This document shows, piece by piece, positions 43,174-52,479 of a stretch of DNA of 64,000 nt. The DNA is from Methylobacterium sp. J-070. GTDB lineage: Bacteria; Pseudomonadota; Alphaproteobacteria; Rhizobiales; Beijerinckiaceae. The position numbers were made by a program, and so were the translations under genes. Location of the stretch: the NCBI RefSeq assembly GCF_022829385.1, contig NZ_JAKSXX010000123.1:277339-341338 (forward strand). The letters run 5' to 3'. The notes under the pieces are model-generated. The model was given only the letters and a program-made list of their open reading frames with translations, did no database searches and had not been told where the DNA came from. Within the stretch, counting starts at the first letter, position 1. Every line of letters starts with the position of its first letter.

Positions 43174-43572
43174 CTAGAGGCAGCCGACGCGCCGGAGGGC
43201 GCCGATCAGCTTCCGGCCGACGCGGTATCCGTTCAGGGCCTCGGACCCGAGGATCCGGACGTTCTCGGCCCCGGCGGTCCGGCCGTAGAGGAACAGGTGG
43301 AAGTTCTGTTCCCGCTGGTCCAGGCTCCCGGCGCTGACCTGGCCGCAGAACGCGACCTCCTCGCCGGCCTCCGTCGCGATCGGCCGCACCTTGCGGAAGC
43401 GGACGCGCCAGGAGTCCGGGAACTCGGCGGCGACCCTGACCCGCATCTCCACCTCGGGCGAGATGCCGAGTCCGGAGAGATCCGGTGCGGTCAACCCGAG
43501 CGCATCCTGCCCCTGGACGGCCGCCGGGACGAGCAGCAGCGCCGCGAGGGCGCCGAGCGGCGCGGTCCTCAC
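43174..43572 (-). CDS. small exported hypothetical protein
   Basis: The 132-residue protein has a signal peptide (LGALAALLLVPAAVQGQD) and a beta-rich mature domain (VEMRVRVAAEFPDSWRVRF, then EEVAFCGQVSAGS). It ends RRVGCL, giving two cysteines that could form a disulfide. No family is recognised. Confidence 0.6.
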   Translation of the reverse strand: MRTAPLGALAALLLVPAAVQGQDALGLTAPDLSGLGISPEVEMRVRVAAEFPDSWRVRFRKVRPIATEAGEEVAFCGQVSAGSLDQREQNFHLFLYGRTAGAENVRILGSEALNGYRVGRKLIGALRRVGCL

Positions 43573-43845
43573 CGGCGCGCACCCATCGCTGGCGTCCGTG
43601 CGGCAGGGCGCCGGGTCCGATCCGGGGGCATCGGCCGGACCTTCGGCCTATCGACGGGCTGTCGGCTCATCCAGTCCTGAATAGAATCCGGGCCACGGGC
43701 ACCGCACATTGGATCACGAAGACGGGTTTCGCGAAAGCCATGACGAGCGCCCGACAATGCTCGAAAGCAGAGGCAGTAGCTTCCGGCGCGGGTCGACGGC
43801 CGAGGGCGCCGGCCCGATCCTAGAACCCGCTGCGCGGACCGAGCC

Positions 43846-45384
43846 CTATCCCACGTAGCCGAACGCGACGGCGGGTTCGGCCGCGGTCTCGACCCACACG
43901 CTCTTGGTCTGCGTGTAGGCCATCAGCGCCTCGTACCCGGAGGAGCGGCCGAAGCCGGAGCGCCCGAAGCCCCCGAACGGCGAGGCCACGTTGATCGTCT
44001 TGTAGCCGTTGACCCAGACGGTGCCGGCCCGCAGGGCGGCCGCGACCCGGTGGCCCCGCCCGGCCTCGCCGGTCCAGACCGCGCCGGCGAGCCCGTAGGG
44101 CGTGGCGTTGGCCAGCGCGACCGCCTCCGCCTCGTCGTCGAAGGGCAGGACCGCCAGGACCGGCCCGAACACCTCGTCCCGGGCGATCGCCGCGTCCGGC
44201 GCGACGCCGTCGAGGATCGTGGGGCTGAAATAGAACCCGCCCGTATCCCGCAGCGCCGCGGGGCAGCCCCCGCCCGCCGCCAGGGTGGCCCCGGCCCCGG
44301 TCGCGGCCTGGACCATGCCGGTGATTTTGTCGAGCTGGCGCCGGTTGTTGATCGGGCCGATCTGCGTCGCCGGATCGGTCGGCATGCCCACCGGGATGCG
44401 TCCGGCGGCGTGGGACAGGCGAGCGACGAACTCCGCGTGGATCGCCCGGTGCACGAGGAGGCGCGAGCCCGCCACGCAGCTCTGCCCGGCGCCCCCGAAG
44501 ATCGCGGCCTGCGCGCCGGTCAGCGCGCGGCCGAGATCGGCATCCGCGAACACGATGTTGGCCGACTTGCCGCCGAGTTCCAGGACGCTGGGCACGATGT
44601 TGCGCGCCGCGGCTGCCGCGATCCGCGCGCCGGCCTCGGCCGAGCCGACGAACACCACCAGGCGGGTGTCGGGATGGGCCACCGCCGCCGCGCCGGTGGT
44701 CGGGCCGGCGCCCGCCAGGACCGAGACGAGGCCGCGCGGCAGCCCCTCGGCGCGGTCGCAGAGCGCGCCCAGGGCCACGGAGGTGAGCGGGGTCAGCTCC
44801 GAGGGCTTGAGCACCACGGCGTTGCCGGCGCAGAGGGCCGGGGCAATCTGCCAGCCCGCGGTGAACAGCGGCGCGTTCCAGGGCGTGATCTGCACCACGG
44901 TGCCGTGGGGCTCGTGCCGGGTGTAGTTCAGGTGCGAGGTCGGGACCGGGATGACCGCGCCGTGGAGCTTGTCGCACCAGCCGGCATAGTACTCGAACAT
45001 CTCGGCGACCTTGGCGACCTCGCCGCGCGTGTCGCGGATCGGCTTGCCGGCGGCGAGGGTCTCGAGCTCGGCCAGCGCCTCGGCGTGCCGCCGGACCAGG
45101 GCGCCCACCGCCCACAGCGCCCGGCCGCGGGCGGCGGCACTCAGGCCCCACCAGGCGCGCTGGGCGTCGCGCGCGGCCGCCATCGCGGCCTCGACCACGT
45201 CCGGTCCGGCATCCCGATAGCTCGCCAGCAGACCGCCGTCCGCCGGGTTGACGAGATCGAGCCCCGCGCCGGTGCCGGTCATCACCGCCCCGGCCACGAC
45301 GCTGCCGATCCGGCCCCCCGGAAGGACATCGGACAGGAGGGCCGCGACCCGTTCGGCCGCGGGGGAGTGCGTGAGCCCGGACAT
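43846..45384 (-). CDS. aldehyde dehydrogenase family enzyme
   Basis: The 512-residue NAD(P)-dependent enzyme has the substrate-side VQITPWNAPLF, the general-base Glu in LELGGKSANIVF, the catalytic Cys in GGAGQSCVAGS, and the late EVFGPVLAVLPF. Its start overlaps the upstream dehydrogenase stop in TGATG form. The pair suggests oxidation of a hydroxyacid or alcohol to an aldehyde and then to an acid. The exact substrate is open. Confidence 0.93.
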   Translation of the reverse strand: MSGLTHSPAAERVAALLSDVLPGGRIGSVVAGAVMTGTGAGLDLVNPADGGLLASYRDAGPDVVEAAMAAARDAQRAWWGLSAAARGRALWAVGALVRRHAEALAELETLAAGKPIRDTRGEVAKVAEMFEYYAGWCDKLHGAVIPVPTSHLNYTRHEPHGTVVQITPWNAPLFTAGWQIAPALCAGNAVVLKPSELTPLTSVALGALCDRAEGLPRGLVSVLAGAGPTTGAAAVAHPDTRLVVFVGSAEAGARIAAAAARNIVPSVLELGGKSANIVFADADLGRALTGAQAAIFGGAGQSCVAGSRLLVHRAIHAEFVARLSHAAGRIPVGMPTDPATQIGPINNRRQLDKITGMVQAATGAGATLAAGGGCPAALRDTGGFYFSPTILDGVAPDAAIARDEVFGPVLAVLPFDDEAEAVALANATPYGLAGAVWTGEAGRGHRVAAALRAGTVWVNGYKTINVASPFGGFGRSGFGRSSGYEALMAYTQTKSVWVETAAEPAVAFGYVG

Positions 45385-46268
45385 CAGCGGGTGCCTTCGC
45401 GATCGCGGTAATCGGCCATGCGGGTGAAATCGGCCGTGTCGGGAATGCGCGCCCGCGTCCGCTGCCAGATCCGCCCGACCTCGGCGGCGAGGGGCAGGTC
45501 GACGGCGCACGCGGCGGCGAGGTCCAGGGCGAGGCGCAGGTCCTTGCGCATCAGGCCCGCGGAGAAGCCGCTGTCGAAGGTGCCGGGCACGACCCAGCGC
45601 GGGACCATCGCCTCGCTGACGGCGCTGCGGCCGGTGGCGGTGTTGACGACCTGGACCGCCTCCTCGGCCGACAGGCCCGCCGCCTCCGACAGCCGCAGCG
45701 CCTCGCCGGTGGTGACGAGATGCGCGGCCACCAGCAGGTTGTTGACGAGCTTGACGATGTTGCCGGCACCGGACGGGCCGACATGCGGCGCGCGCGCCGA
45801 CAGCGCCTCCAGGACAGGCCTGGCCAGGGCGTAATCCGCCGCCGTGCCGCCGATCATCATCGTCAGGGTGCCCTCTGCGGCGCCGGACGGGCCGCCGCTG
45901 ACCGGCGCGTCGAGGAGCCCGTGCCCGGCCGCAGCCAGGCGCTCGGCCAGGCGCCGGGTCGTGCCGGGATCGGAGGTCGAGGTGTCCACGACCACCACCT
46001 TGCGGTCGTGCCGGGCCAGCAGCCCGTCCTCGGCGGTCACCACGGCCTCGACGTCCCGCGCCAGCGGCAGCGAGAACACCAGCGCGTCGGCGCCGCGCAG
46101 CACGTCACCGAGGGCATCCAGAGGGGTCACGCCCGCCGCCGCGGCGGCGGGGCCCCGGGCCGGGTCGATGTCGTAGCCGAGGACCCGGAAGCCCTTGCGG
46201 ACCAGGGTCGCGGCCATGCCCAGGCCCATGTTGCCGAGCCCGACGACGCCTACGGTTTCAATCGCCAT
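45384..46268 (-). CDS. 3-hydroxyisobutyrate dehydrogenase-like oxidoreductase
   Basis: The 294-residue beta-hydroxyacid dehydrogenase has the cofactor loop VGLGNMGLGMAATL near residue 8, the substrate motif LDAPVSGGPSGAAEGTL near 120, and the Lys region GNIVKLVNNLLVA near 170. The family includes tartronate semialdehyde reductase, 3-HIBA dehydrogenase and others. It is directly coupled to the ALDH gene, and a LysR gene follows upstream. Confidence 0.9.
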   Translation of the reverse strand: MAIETVGVVGLGNMGLGMAATLVRKGFRVLGYDIDPARGPAAAAAGVTPLDALGDVLRGADALVFSLPLARDVEAVVTAEDGLLARHDRKVVVVDTSTSDPGTTRRLAERLAAAGHGLLDAPVSGGPSGAAEGTLTMMIGGTAADYALARPVLEALSARAPHVGPSGAGNIVKLVNNLLVAAHLVTTGEALRLSEAAGLSAEEAVQVVNTATGRSAVSEAMVPRWVVPGTFDSGFSAGLMRKDLRLALDLAAACAVDLPLAAEVGRIWQRTRARIPDTADFTRMADYRDREGTR

Positions 46269-46367
46269 GCCGATGCGCCCTCACGCCTCGCGAGCTGTTC
46301 AGGGGGCAGGCGTTTTCACAATCATCGATTTTCGCACGCGGCGTGCGAATTCACAGTACGGTCGCGG

Positions 46368-47279
46368 TCACGCGGGCCGTGACTTGAAGGCGACCATCCG
46401 CTCGGCGAGCCAGCCGACGAGCCGGGCCATGCCCTCCGGCAGCCGCCGTCCGGTCCGGACCACGAGATGGGCGCTCGCCTCGGACAGGAGGGTGTCGCGC
46501 AGCGGTATCGCGGCGAGGACGTCCGCCTGGAGTTCCGCCGCGACGACGAAGCGGGGCAGGAAGGCCACGCCCATCCCGGTCGCGACGAAGCGCCGGTGCA
46601 GCGCGAAGGACGCCGTCTCCAGCCGCGGCACGAGCCGGAACCCGCCATCGGCCTCGACGCGGCCGAGCAGCTGCCGGACGCCATGGTCGGGCGGCAGCAG
46701 GGCGGCCGGCTCGGTCGCGAACGCGCGGAGCGGGACGGGGGCCGCGGCACCCGCGAGAGCATGCCCCTTCGGCAGGACGGCGAGGAGCGGCTGGCGGGCG
46801 GAGACGATGCCGGAGACATCCGGGCGGGCCGGGGGATTGTAGGCGAGGCCGATATCCGCCTCCCCCTGTGCCACCGCGGCCAGGATCCCGTCGGTGGTGC
46901 CGCTCTCGACCTGATAGGTCAGGCCGGGATGGGCCTGCGCGAAGCCCGCGAGGGCGTTGTCGAGGAGGTCGATCAGGAAGCCGGCGCCGCAGCGGAGGCG
47001 GATCGTCCCCTGCTGGACGCCGCGCAGGCGCTTCAGCCGGTCGTCCAGGAGCGCCGCCTCGTCGGCCTGCCGCTGCGCGTGCTCGGCGACCATGCGGCCG
47101 GCCTCCGTCGGGACCACGCCGCGGGGCAGGCGTTCGAGCAGCGCCTCGCCGACCTGCGCCTCCAGATCGATGACCTGCCGGCTCACCGCCGAGGCGGCGA
47201 CGTTCAGGCCCTCGGCGGCGGCCCGGACCGAGCCGGCGCGCACGACGGCGAGGAAGTAGCGGAGGGCGCGGTCGTTCAT
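46368..47279 (-). CDS. LysR-family transcriptional regulator
   Basis: The 303-residue protein has the N-terminal HTH (LRYFLAVVRAGSVRAAAEGLNVAASAVSRQV) and the effector domain of the LysR family. It lies between the amidohydrolase remnant and the dehydrogenase genes on the same strand, about 100 bases upstream of the dehydrogenase start. It probably regulates this catabolic set. The ATG at 47279 is taken; a longer in-frame start gives a low-complexity leader. Confidence 0.92.
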   Translation of the reverse strand: MNDRALRYFLAVVRAGSVRAAAEGLNVAASAVSRQVIDLEAQVGEALLERLPRGVVPTEAGRMVAEHAQRQADEAALLDDRLKRLRGVQQGTIRLRCGAGFLIDLLDNALAGFAQAHPGLTYQVESGTTDGILAAVAQGEADIGLAYNPPARPDVSGIVSARQPLLAVLPKGHALAGAAAPVPLRAFATEPAALLPPDHGVRQLLGRVEADGGFRLVPRLETASFALHRRFVATGMGVAFLPRFVVAAELQADVLAAIPLRDTLLSEASAHLVVRTGRRLPEGMARLVGWLAERMVAFKSRPA

Positions 47280-47314
47280 GGCGGGCGCCACCGTGCCGGC
47301 GGCGGGCGGAGCCA

Positions 47315-48565
47315 TCAAGCCGCCGGAGGCGGGGCGGGGGCCGCGGCCATGCGGCCGCGGCGGTCGACGGCGACGGCGCCCCGGGCGACGACCAGCACGG
47401 GCTCCTGCCGCTCGACGACCGCCTGCGGCACCCCGGCCGCCTCGAAGGCGACGAGGTCGGCCCGGACCCCCGGCGCCAGGACGCCCGGCCCCAGCCCGGC
47501 GACGCGCGCCGGCACGGCGGTGATCGGGTCGAGCAGCGCCGTGAGAGCGGCGTCGCTCCTGAGATCGAACCGGTAGGCGGCGAGCTGAGCGCGCGCGATC
47601 ATGCTGGTGACCGAGGACGGGTTCCAGCAGTCGCGCACGTTGTCGGTCCCGAAGAAGACCGCGACGCCGAGCTCCTGGAGGCGCGGGATCGGTGGGCAGC
47701 GTCGGCCGCCGGGCACGCTGCTCAGGATCGCGACGCCGGCCCGGCACAGTGCCTCCGCGATCCTGCCGAGCCGCAGGTCGTCGGCATCCGCGAGGGCGAA
47801 GGCGTGGCTGATGGTTACCTGCCCGGAGAGCCCGGCGGCGATCGTGCGGGCCACGATGGCGTCGATCTCGTCGAGGCCGGTCTCGCCGCCGTCGTGGAGA
47901 TGGATGTCGACGGCGCGGCCGTGGCGTTCGGCCAGGGCGAAGACGGTGTCGAGCGGCCCGTCCCGATCCCCGTCGATGCCGACAGGGTCGAGGCCGCCGA
48001 TCAGGTCTGCCCCCATCCGCAGGGCTTCGTCCAGATACGCCGCCACCCCGGGCGCAGCGAGGATCCCGCTCTGCGGGAACGCGACGATCTGGATCTGCAT
48101 CCGGTCCGCCCAGCGCGCGCGCAGGTCGAGGATCTGCGCGAGATGGTCCAGCCGCGTCACGTCGTCGATGTCGACATGGGTCCGCAGGCTCGTGGTGCCG
48201 CCGCGGATCATGCGTTCGAGGAGCGCCTCGGCGCCCTGCCGGGCGAGGGGGATGCGGGTCGCGCGGCGGAACGCCTTCTAATCCGCGATGATCGCGCGGA
48301 CCGACGCGTCCGCCCGGTGCGGCCGCCAGTCCAGGCCGAGCATGCATTTGTCGAGGTGGACGTGCCCGTCCGCCAGGCCGGGGAGCACCAGGGCGCCGGC
48401 GAGATCGATGGCCTGCCCGGCGGCCGGCAGGGGCTCGTCCGGCCCCCAGAGCGCGGCGACATGCCCGGCCGCGATGTCGATGGCGATCCGGCGGCCGTCG
48501 GGCGTGGCCGCGTCGAGGAGGCGCAGGTCGCAGGCCGTGCCCCGCTGCGCACCGGTTGTGGGCAT
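47315..48565 (-). pseudogene. cytosine-deaminase-like amidohydrolase split by an in-frame TAG
   Basis: Both halves are in one frame. The first half (from Met 48565, with AGGAGGG upstream) ends ...VRAIIAD then TAG at 48278-48280. The frame resumes as KAFRRATRIPLAR, then LLERMIRGGTTSLRTHVDID. Metal-site residues are present: HVHLDK near residue 65, VDIHLHDGG, TISHAFAL and FFGTDNVRD. This fits COG0402 amidohydrolases such as cytosine or isopropylammelide deaminases. The stop replaces one codon and nothing else is broken. It may be a recent nonsense mutation or a readthrough case. The C-terminal half alone could start at Met 48211. Confidence 0.85.
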
Positions 48566-48679
48566 CGACCCCGACCCTCCTGTCCCGGCCGCCGCGGACG
48601 CGCCGCCCGGGCCGCGATCGTTCAAGCAAGACGCGGTCCCGCGCCGTGTTCCGGGATCGGCGGGGGCGCCGAAGTGGGC

Positions 48680-49054
48680 CTATCCCGAGCGGCCGGCCGT
48701 CCAGCGCCCCGAGCAGGCAGTCAGGCCGGACAGCGTCCAGCGGCCGCTGCCGGCGGTTCCGCGCAGGCGGCCCGATACGGCGACGTTGGCGAGGCCCTGG
48801 CGGATCGTCCCGCTGATCCGGCCATCCGGCGCGGCGCGACCGGAGGCGTCGATGCCCTGACCCCCGGCGTCGTCGACGGTCCCGTCCCGGATGACGATCG
48901 GGTAGCGGTAGGGCCCCGTGCAGGTCCCGCTGTCGGCCGTCGCCACCACCGACCAGGCCCCGTCGAAGCGGCTGGCCGCGTCGGCCCTTCCGGGTGCGGC
49001 GGCGAGGCCGATCAGCACGGCGGGCACGAGCGCGATGCGATGAAGTCGGGTCAT
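48680..49054 (-). CDS. small exported hypothetical protein
   Basis: The 124-residue protein has a signal peptide (ALVPAVLIGLAAAPGRADAA), then FDGAWSVVATADSGTCTGPYRYP and a beta-rich body rich in Gly and Ser. Two cysteines (GTCTG, LTACSG) may pair. Similar small exported proteins are common in Methylobacterium; the function is unknown. Confidence 0.7.
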   Translation of the reverse strand: MTRLHRIALVPAVLIGLAAAPGRADAASRFDGAWSVVATADSGTCTGPYRYPIVIRDGTVDDAGGQGIDASGRAAPDGRISGTIRQGLANVAVSGRLRGTAGSGRWTLSGLTACSGRWTAGRSG

Positions 49055-49094
49055 GGTCTCCTCTGTCGAATGGCGGTTGGGGGAGGCTGTACCC

Positions 49095-49352
49095 TCAGCG
49101 CGGACGCGAGGGGTCGTGGCCGTCCGCGCCGAGGTAGAGAACCATCAATTCGCCAGCGGCCCGGTCGGCATAGGTGTCCGGATCCTCGCCGGGCCAGGGC
49201 GGGACGAGGTCGGTCGCCAGGCGGCCCTTCAGCAGGTCCTGGAGCTCACCGGGCGTGAGACCCGCCGCCGTCGCCGCGTCCAGGGCGCGGACGGCGTGGA
49301 GGTCCGCCCCGGGCCCGTCGCCCCCGCGTCCCGGGGCCTTCGCCTCAGGCAC
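49095..49352 (-). CDS. small hypothetical protein
   Basis: The 85-residue protein starts at GTG, eight bases inside the 3' end of the Pro-rich gene. It has a helix (AVRALDAATAAGLTPGELQDL) and a C-terminal LMVLYLGADGHDPSRPR. It is acidic and soluble. No family is recognised. Confidence 0.5.
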   Translation of the reverse strand: MPEAKAPGRGGDGPGADLHAVRALDAATAAGLTPGELQDLLKGRLATDLVPPWPGEDPDTYADRAAGELMVLYLGADGHDPSRPR

Positions 49353-49536
49353 GAAGGTCCGGGCCGCGCGGGTCGCCGGGCGGGACGTCGGGACCGAAGC
49401 CCGGATTCGGCTGGTTCGGAGGAACGTCGACGGGCGCCGAGGGCTCGTCCGGCCCGAGGGGCCGGTCGCCGGGAAACGGCTCGGTGCCGGGCGGGGGCGC
49501 GGCGGGCGTCGGGTCCAGCGGGCCGGGATCGGCCAT
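49345..49536 (-). CDS. small Pro-rich hypothetical protein
   Basis: The 63-residue protein starts MADPGPLDPTPAAPPPGTEP behind GAGGAA and consists almost wholly of Pro, Asp, Gly and Glu, with no predicted fold. It resembles in style the protein at 62320-62496. Such short Pro-rich proteins are frequent in this genus. It overlaps the start of the next gene. Confidence 0.5.
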   Translation of the reverse strand: MADPGPLDPTPAAPPPGTEPFPGDRPLGPDEPSAPVDVPPNQPNPGFGPDVPPGDPRGPDLRA

Positions 49537-49728
49537 CACGTTCCTCGCGGGTCTGGTCTCGGGAAAGGCAACGGGCCGGACGTGCGCCCGGAGCGGCGCG
49601 AACGCCCGGCCTCGCGGCCGTGCCGGACGCCGATTGGGCGAAGCGCCCGGCACAACCTCGTGAACACCGTCGGGACCCGTGAGCGCGTCACCGTGCGTCC
49701 CGTCCTGCCGATATGGGTGCGAACTGTC

Positions 49729-49938
49729 TCACGACACTGAGAAAATTCTACCGGTACGCGGTTTTATCCCGCCTTCCGGAGGACCGCGCCGCGCCCGGCC
49801 CGCCTCCGGTCCCCGGACGCGGGCGATCCCGGTCGCGCCGACCGCGCCGACGATCTGAGCCAGGATGTAGGGCAGGACGTGCCCGTTGGCGCAGCGGCCG
49901 GAGGCCCAGAGCCCGAGGGTGACGACGGGGCGTCTCAC
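49729..49938 (-). pseudogene. aquaporin Z remnant
   Basis: The first about 40 residues, RRPVVTLGLWASGR and LPYILAQIVGAVGATGIARV, match the segment around the first NPA box of aquaporin Z (NPAVTLGLW, then YILAQVVGA). The NPA is changed to RPV, and neither the rest of the protein (about 230 residues) nor the second NPA box is present. The reading frame then continues into unrelated sequence. It is a decayed fragment beside the ECF sigma gene. Confidence 0.65.
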
Positions 49939-50016
49939 GGCATCCGGAGCTTTCGTGACGGGGGCCCCGCCGACCTGCGGTGTCCGCGGGGATGGGCGCG
50001 CGATCCGCAGGGCGTT

Positions 50017-50703
50017 TCAGGCGTCTCCGAGCTCGCGCGCGAGCCGCTCGCGCGCCCGGCTGACCCGGCTCTTCACGGTGCCGCTGGGGCAGCCGATGAA
50101 GGCGGCCGCTTCCTCGTAGGACAGGTCGTCGACCGCGATCAGCAACAGGGCCTCGCGCTGGGCCGGCTCGAGCCGGTCGAGCGCCGCCTGCATGTCCCGA
50201 ACGTCGAGCTTGTGCTCCTGGTCGGCGGCCTGGGACAGCCGGCCCGCATGCAGGCCGGCGGGATCGGGCACCTCGAGCCGATGCTTGATCCGCCCGTTGA
50301 GGTAGCCGTTGCGCAGGATCGTGAAGAGCCACGCGATCAGCCGGGTCCCCGGTTTGAACCGCGCCTGATGCTCCCACGCCTTCAGGAGCGTGAACTGAAC
50401 GAGGTCGTCGCTCTCGACCGGGTCGCGCGTCAGCGACAGCGCGAAGCGGCGCAGGTGCGGCACCGCCCCGATCAGGTCGGCCCTGAACCGGTTCGAGGCA
50501 TCCGCCGCCTCCGCGGCATCGAGCGCCTCCGCCAGGCGCTTCAGCACCTGACCGAGGCGCGAAGCTTCGTCAACAGACACAACTTCTGGGTAGATTTCCC
50601 GCAGATCTGTTCGGGACCGGGCCTGCGCGCATGTGATGATGGCATCCACGATGGCAGGCGTCGTCAGATGTTCGTCGACGTTCAGCACGGAAGAGACACT
50701 CAC
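50017..50703 (-). CDS. ECF-family RNA polymerase sigma factor
   Basis: The 228-residue protein has region 2 (LRRFALSLTRDPVESDDLVQFTLLKAW, then TRLIAWLFTILRN) and region 4 (LDRLEPAQREALLLIAVDDLSYEEAA, then GCPSGTVKSRVSRARERL). It starts at GTG and has a 65-residue N-terminal extension. The sequence resembles the EcfG group that reads GGAAC...CGTT promoters, although no NepR or PhyR gene is beside it. The divergent neighbour carries such a promoter. Confidence 0.9.
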   Translation of the reverse strand: MSVSSVLNVDEHLTTPAIVDAIITCAQARSRTDLREIYPEVVSVDEASRLGQVLKRLAEALDAAEAADASNRFRADLIGAVPHLRRFALSLTRDPVESDDLVQFTLLKAWEHQARFKPGTRLIAWLFTILRNGYLNGRIKHRLEVPDPAGLHAGRLSQAADQEHKLDVRDMQAALDRLEPAQREALLLIAVDDLSYEEAAAFIGCPSGTVKSRVSRARERLARELGDA

Positions 50704-50823
50704 GTCAGTCGGGAAGCGGCGCGTGTCTTGGACAGGCGGCCTTCAGGATCGGCGACGATTAATCTCTGAACGAAATCGCCCGCGTCAATGATGCAGGTAT
50801 ACCAGGAAAAGCGCCTTTTGGAT

Positions 50824-50848
50824 GGAACCGGCTTGTGCGCAACCCGTT
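50824..50848 (+). promoter_or_regulatory. EcfG-type promoter, perfect match
   Basis: GGAAC at 50824-50828, 16 bases, CGTT at 50845-50848. It would start RNA near 50855, inside the longest possible reading frame of the PAS-LuxR gene, and so argues for the internal start at GTG 50924. It lies about 120 bases from the divergent ECF sigma gene. Confidence 0.6.
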
Positions 50849-50923
50849 TGTGCCGGCTGCCCGCGAGCCGATGCGGTCCGGGCGGCGATCGGGACGGTGT
50901 CTGCGGGACGGGCGGGGCGAGCG

Positions 50924-52387
50924 GTGACGGTAGGTGTCGACAGGCATGAGCTCCGGCAGATCATCGCCGGCCTGAGCGAGGGCGTGATCCTGGTCGAGCC
51001 CGACCAGACCATCGCGTACGCCAACGCGGCTGCCCTCGCCATGCACGGCGCCGACAGCCTGGACGAGCTCGGCCAGACCGTGGACGCCTACCGCGAGCGC
51101 TTCGCCCTGCGCTACCGCAACCACGTCACCCCCAACCACTACCCGATCGAGCGCGTCGTGGCCGGCGAGCAGTTCCACGACGTCGTGGTCGAGGTCCGGC
51201 GCGCCGATGCGCCGGAGGCCGATTTCGTCCACTGCCTGCGCAGCCTCGTGGCGACCGACCGCGACGGCAACCCGAGCTGCCTGGCGCTGATCCTCAAGGA
51301 CGTCACCGACCAGTTCGAGGCCGAGGCGCGCTTCGAGGCGGCTTTCAACGCCAACCCGGCGCCCGCGGTGATCACCCGCCTGTCCGACCTGCGCCACGTC
51401 AAGGTCAATGCCGGCTTCCTGGAGATGACCGGCCACACCCGCGACGCCGTCATCGGCCGCAGCGTCTACGAGGTCGACGTGCTCGCCGGCGCGCGCGACC
51501 GCGAGTTGGCCGTGTCCCGCCTCAAGGAGGGCGGCACGATCCCGCAGATGGAGGCGTGCCTCGACCTGCCCGACGGCGGCTCGCGCTTCGTCATCGTGGC
51601 CGGGCAGCCGATCGCGATGGGCGACGCCCCGTGCATGCTGTTCACGTTCGCCGACCTGGAGCTGCGCCGCAAGGCCGAGACGGCGTTGCGGCAGAGCGAG
51701 GCGCGCTTCGCCAAGGCGTTCCGGATGACGCCGGTGCCGACCGTGCTGGCGCGGGCGGACGACCTCCACGTCACCGGCATCAACGCGGCCTTCACCCGGG
51801 TCTTCGGACTGGGCGAGGATCGGATCCTCGGGCGCAGCCTGGCCGAGGCCGGGCTGTGGGTGAACGAGAGGCAGCGCCTGGACGTGGAGGCTGCGCTGGA
51901 GCGCCACGGCTATCTGCTGGGCGCCGAAGTGTGCCTGCGCCACGAGGGCGGGGCGAGCCTCGATTGCGTCGTCTCGGCCGAGCGCATCGAGATCGAGGAC
52001 GACCCGTTCGTGCTGCTGGTGCTGCAGGACATCACCGCGCGCAAGCACACCGAGCGCGAGCTGTTCGGGGCGATCGAGGCGGTGATGGCCGACACGTCGT
52101 GGTTCAGCCGGGGGCTGATCGACAAGCTCGCCAACCTGCGCCGGCCGGACGTCGGGCGGTCGGACGCCTCCGTCGTCGACCTGACGGTGCGCGAGCGCCA
52201 GATCCTGAACCTGATCTGCTCGGGCCTGGGCGACGACGCGATCGCCAGGAAGCTCGGGCTGTCGCGCAACACGGTGCGCAATCACGGCGCCGCGCTCTAC
52301 CGCAAGATCGGCGTCCACAAGCGCAGCGAGGCGGTCGTCTGGGGGCGGGAGAACGGATATCCGCTGCACATGTCGGGAGCAAAATGA
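50924..52387 (+). CDS. PAS-domain LuxR-type transcriptional regulator
   Basis: The 487-residue protein has three PAS-like domains (about residues 5-125, 130-245 and 255-380) and a C-terminal LuxR/GerE HTH (DLTVRERQILNLICSGLGDDAIARKLGLSRNT). The first PAS starts RQIIAGLSEGVILVEPD; later PAS cores show FEAAFNANPAPAVITR and FRMTPVPTVLAR. PAS cofactors are unknown. The start GTG 50924 is taken because the EcfG promoter lies downstream of the longer ATG 50822. It likely joins a stress cascade with the sigma factor. Confidence 0.85.
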   Translation: MTVGVDRHELRQIIAGLSEGVILVEPDQTIAYANAAALAMHGADSLDELGQTVDAYRERFALRYRNHVTPNHYPIERVVAGEQFHDVVVEVRRADAPEADFVHCLRSLVATDRDGNPSCLALILKDVTDQFEAEARFEAAFNANPAPAVITRLSDLRHVKVNAGFLEMTGHTRDAVIGRSVYEVDVLAGARDRELAVSRLKEGGTIPQMEACLDLPDGGSRFVIVAGQPIAMGDAPCMLFTFADLELRRKAETALRQSEARFAKAFRMTPVPTVLARADDLHVTGINAAFTRVFGLGEDRILGRSLAEAGLWVNERQRLDVEAALERHGYLLGAEVCLRHEGGASLDCVVSAERIEIEDDPFVLLVLQDITARKHTERELFGAIEAVMADTSWFSRGLIDKLANLRRPDVGRSDASVVDLTVRERQILNLICSGLGDDAIARKLGLSRNTVRNHGAALYRKIGVHKRSEAVVWGRENGYPLHMSGAK

Positions 52388-52479
52388 CTAAGATACCAGT
52401 ATAGACTGATCATTGAATTCGGTTCCCGGCCTATCATCTCACATGCGGTCCAGAGGTTCTCGAACACGGCGGAGCTCGC

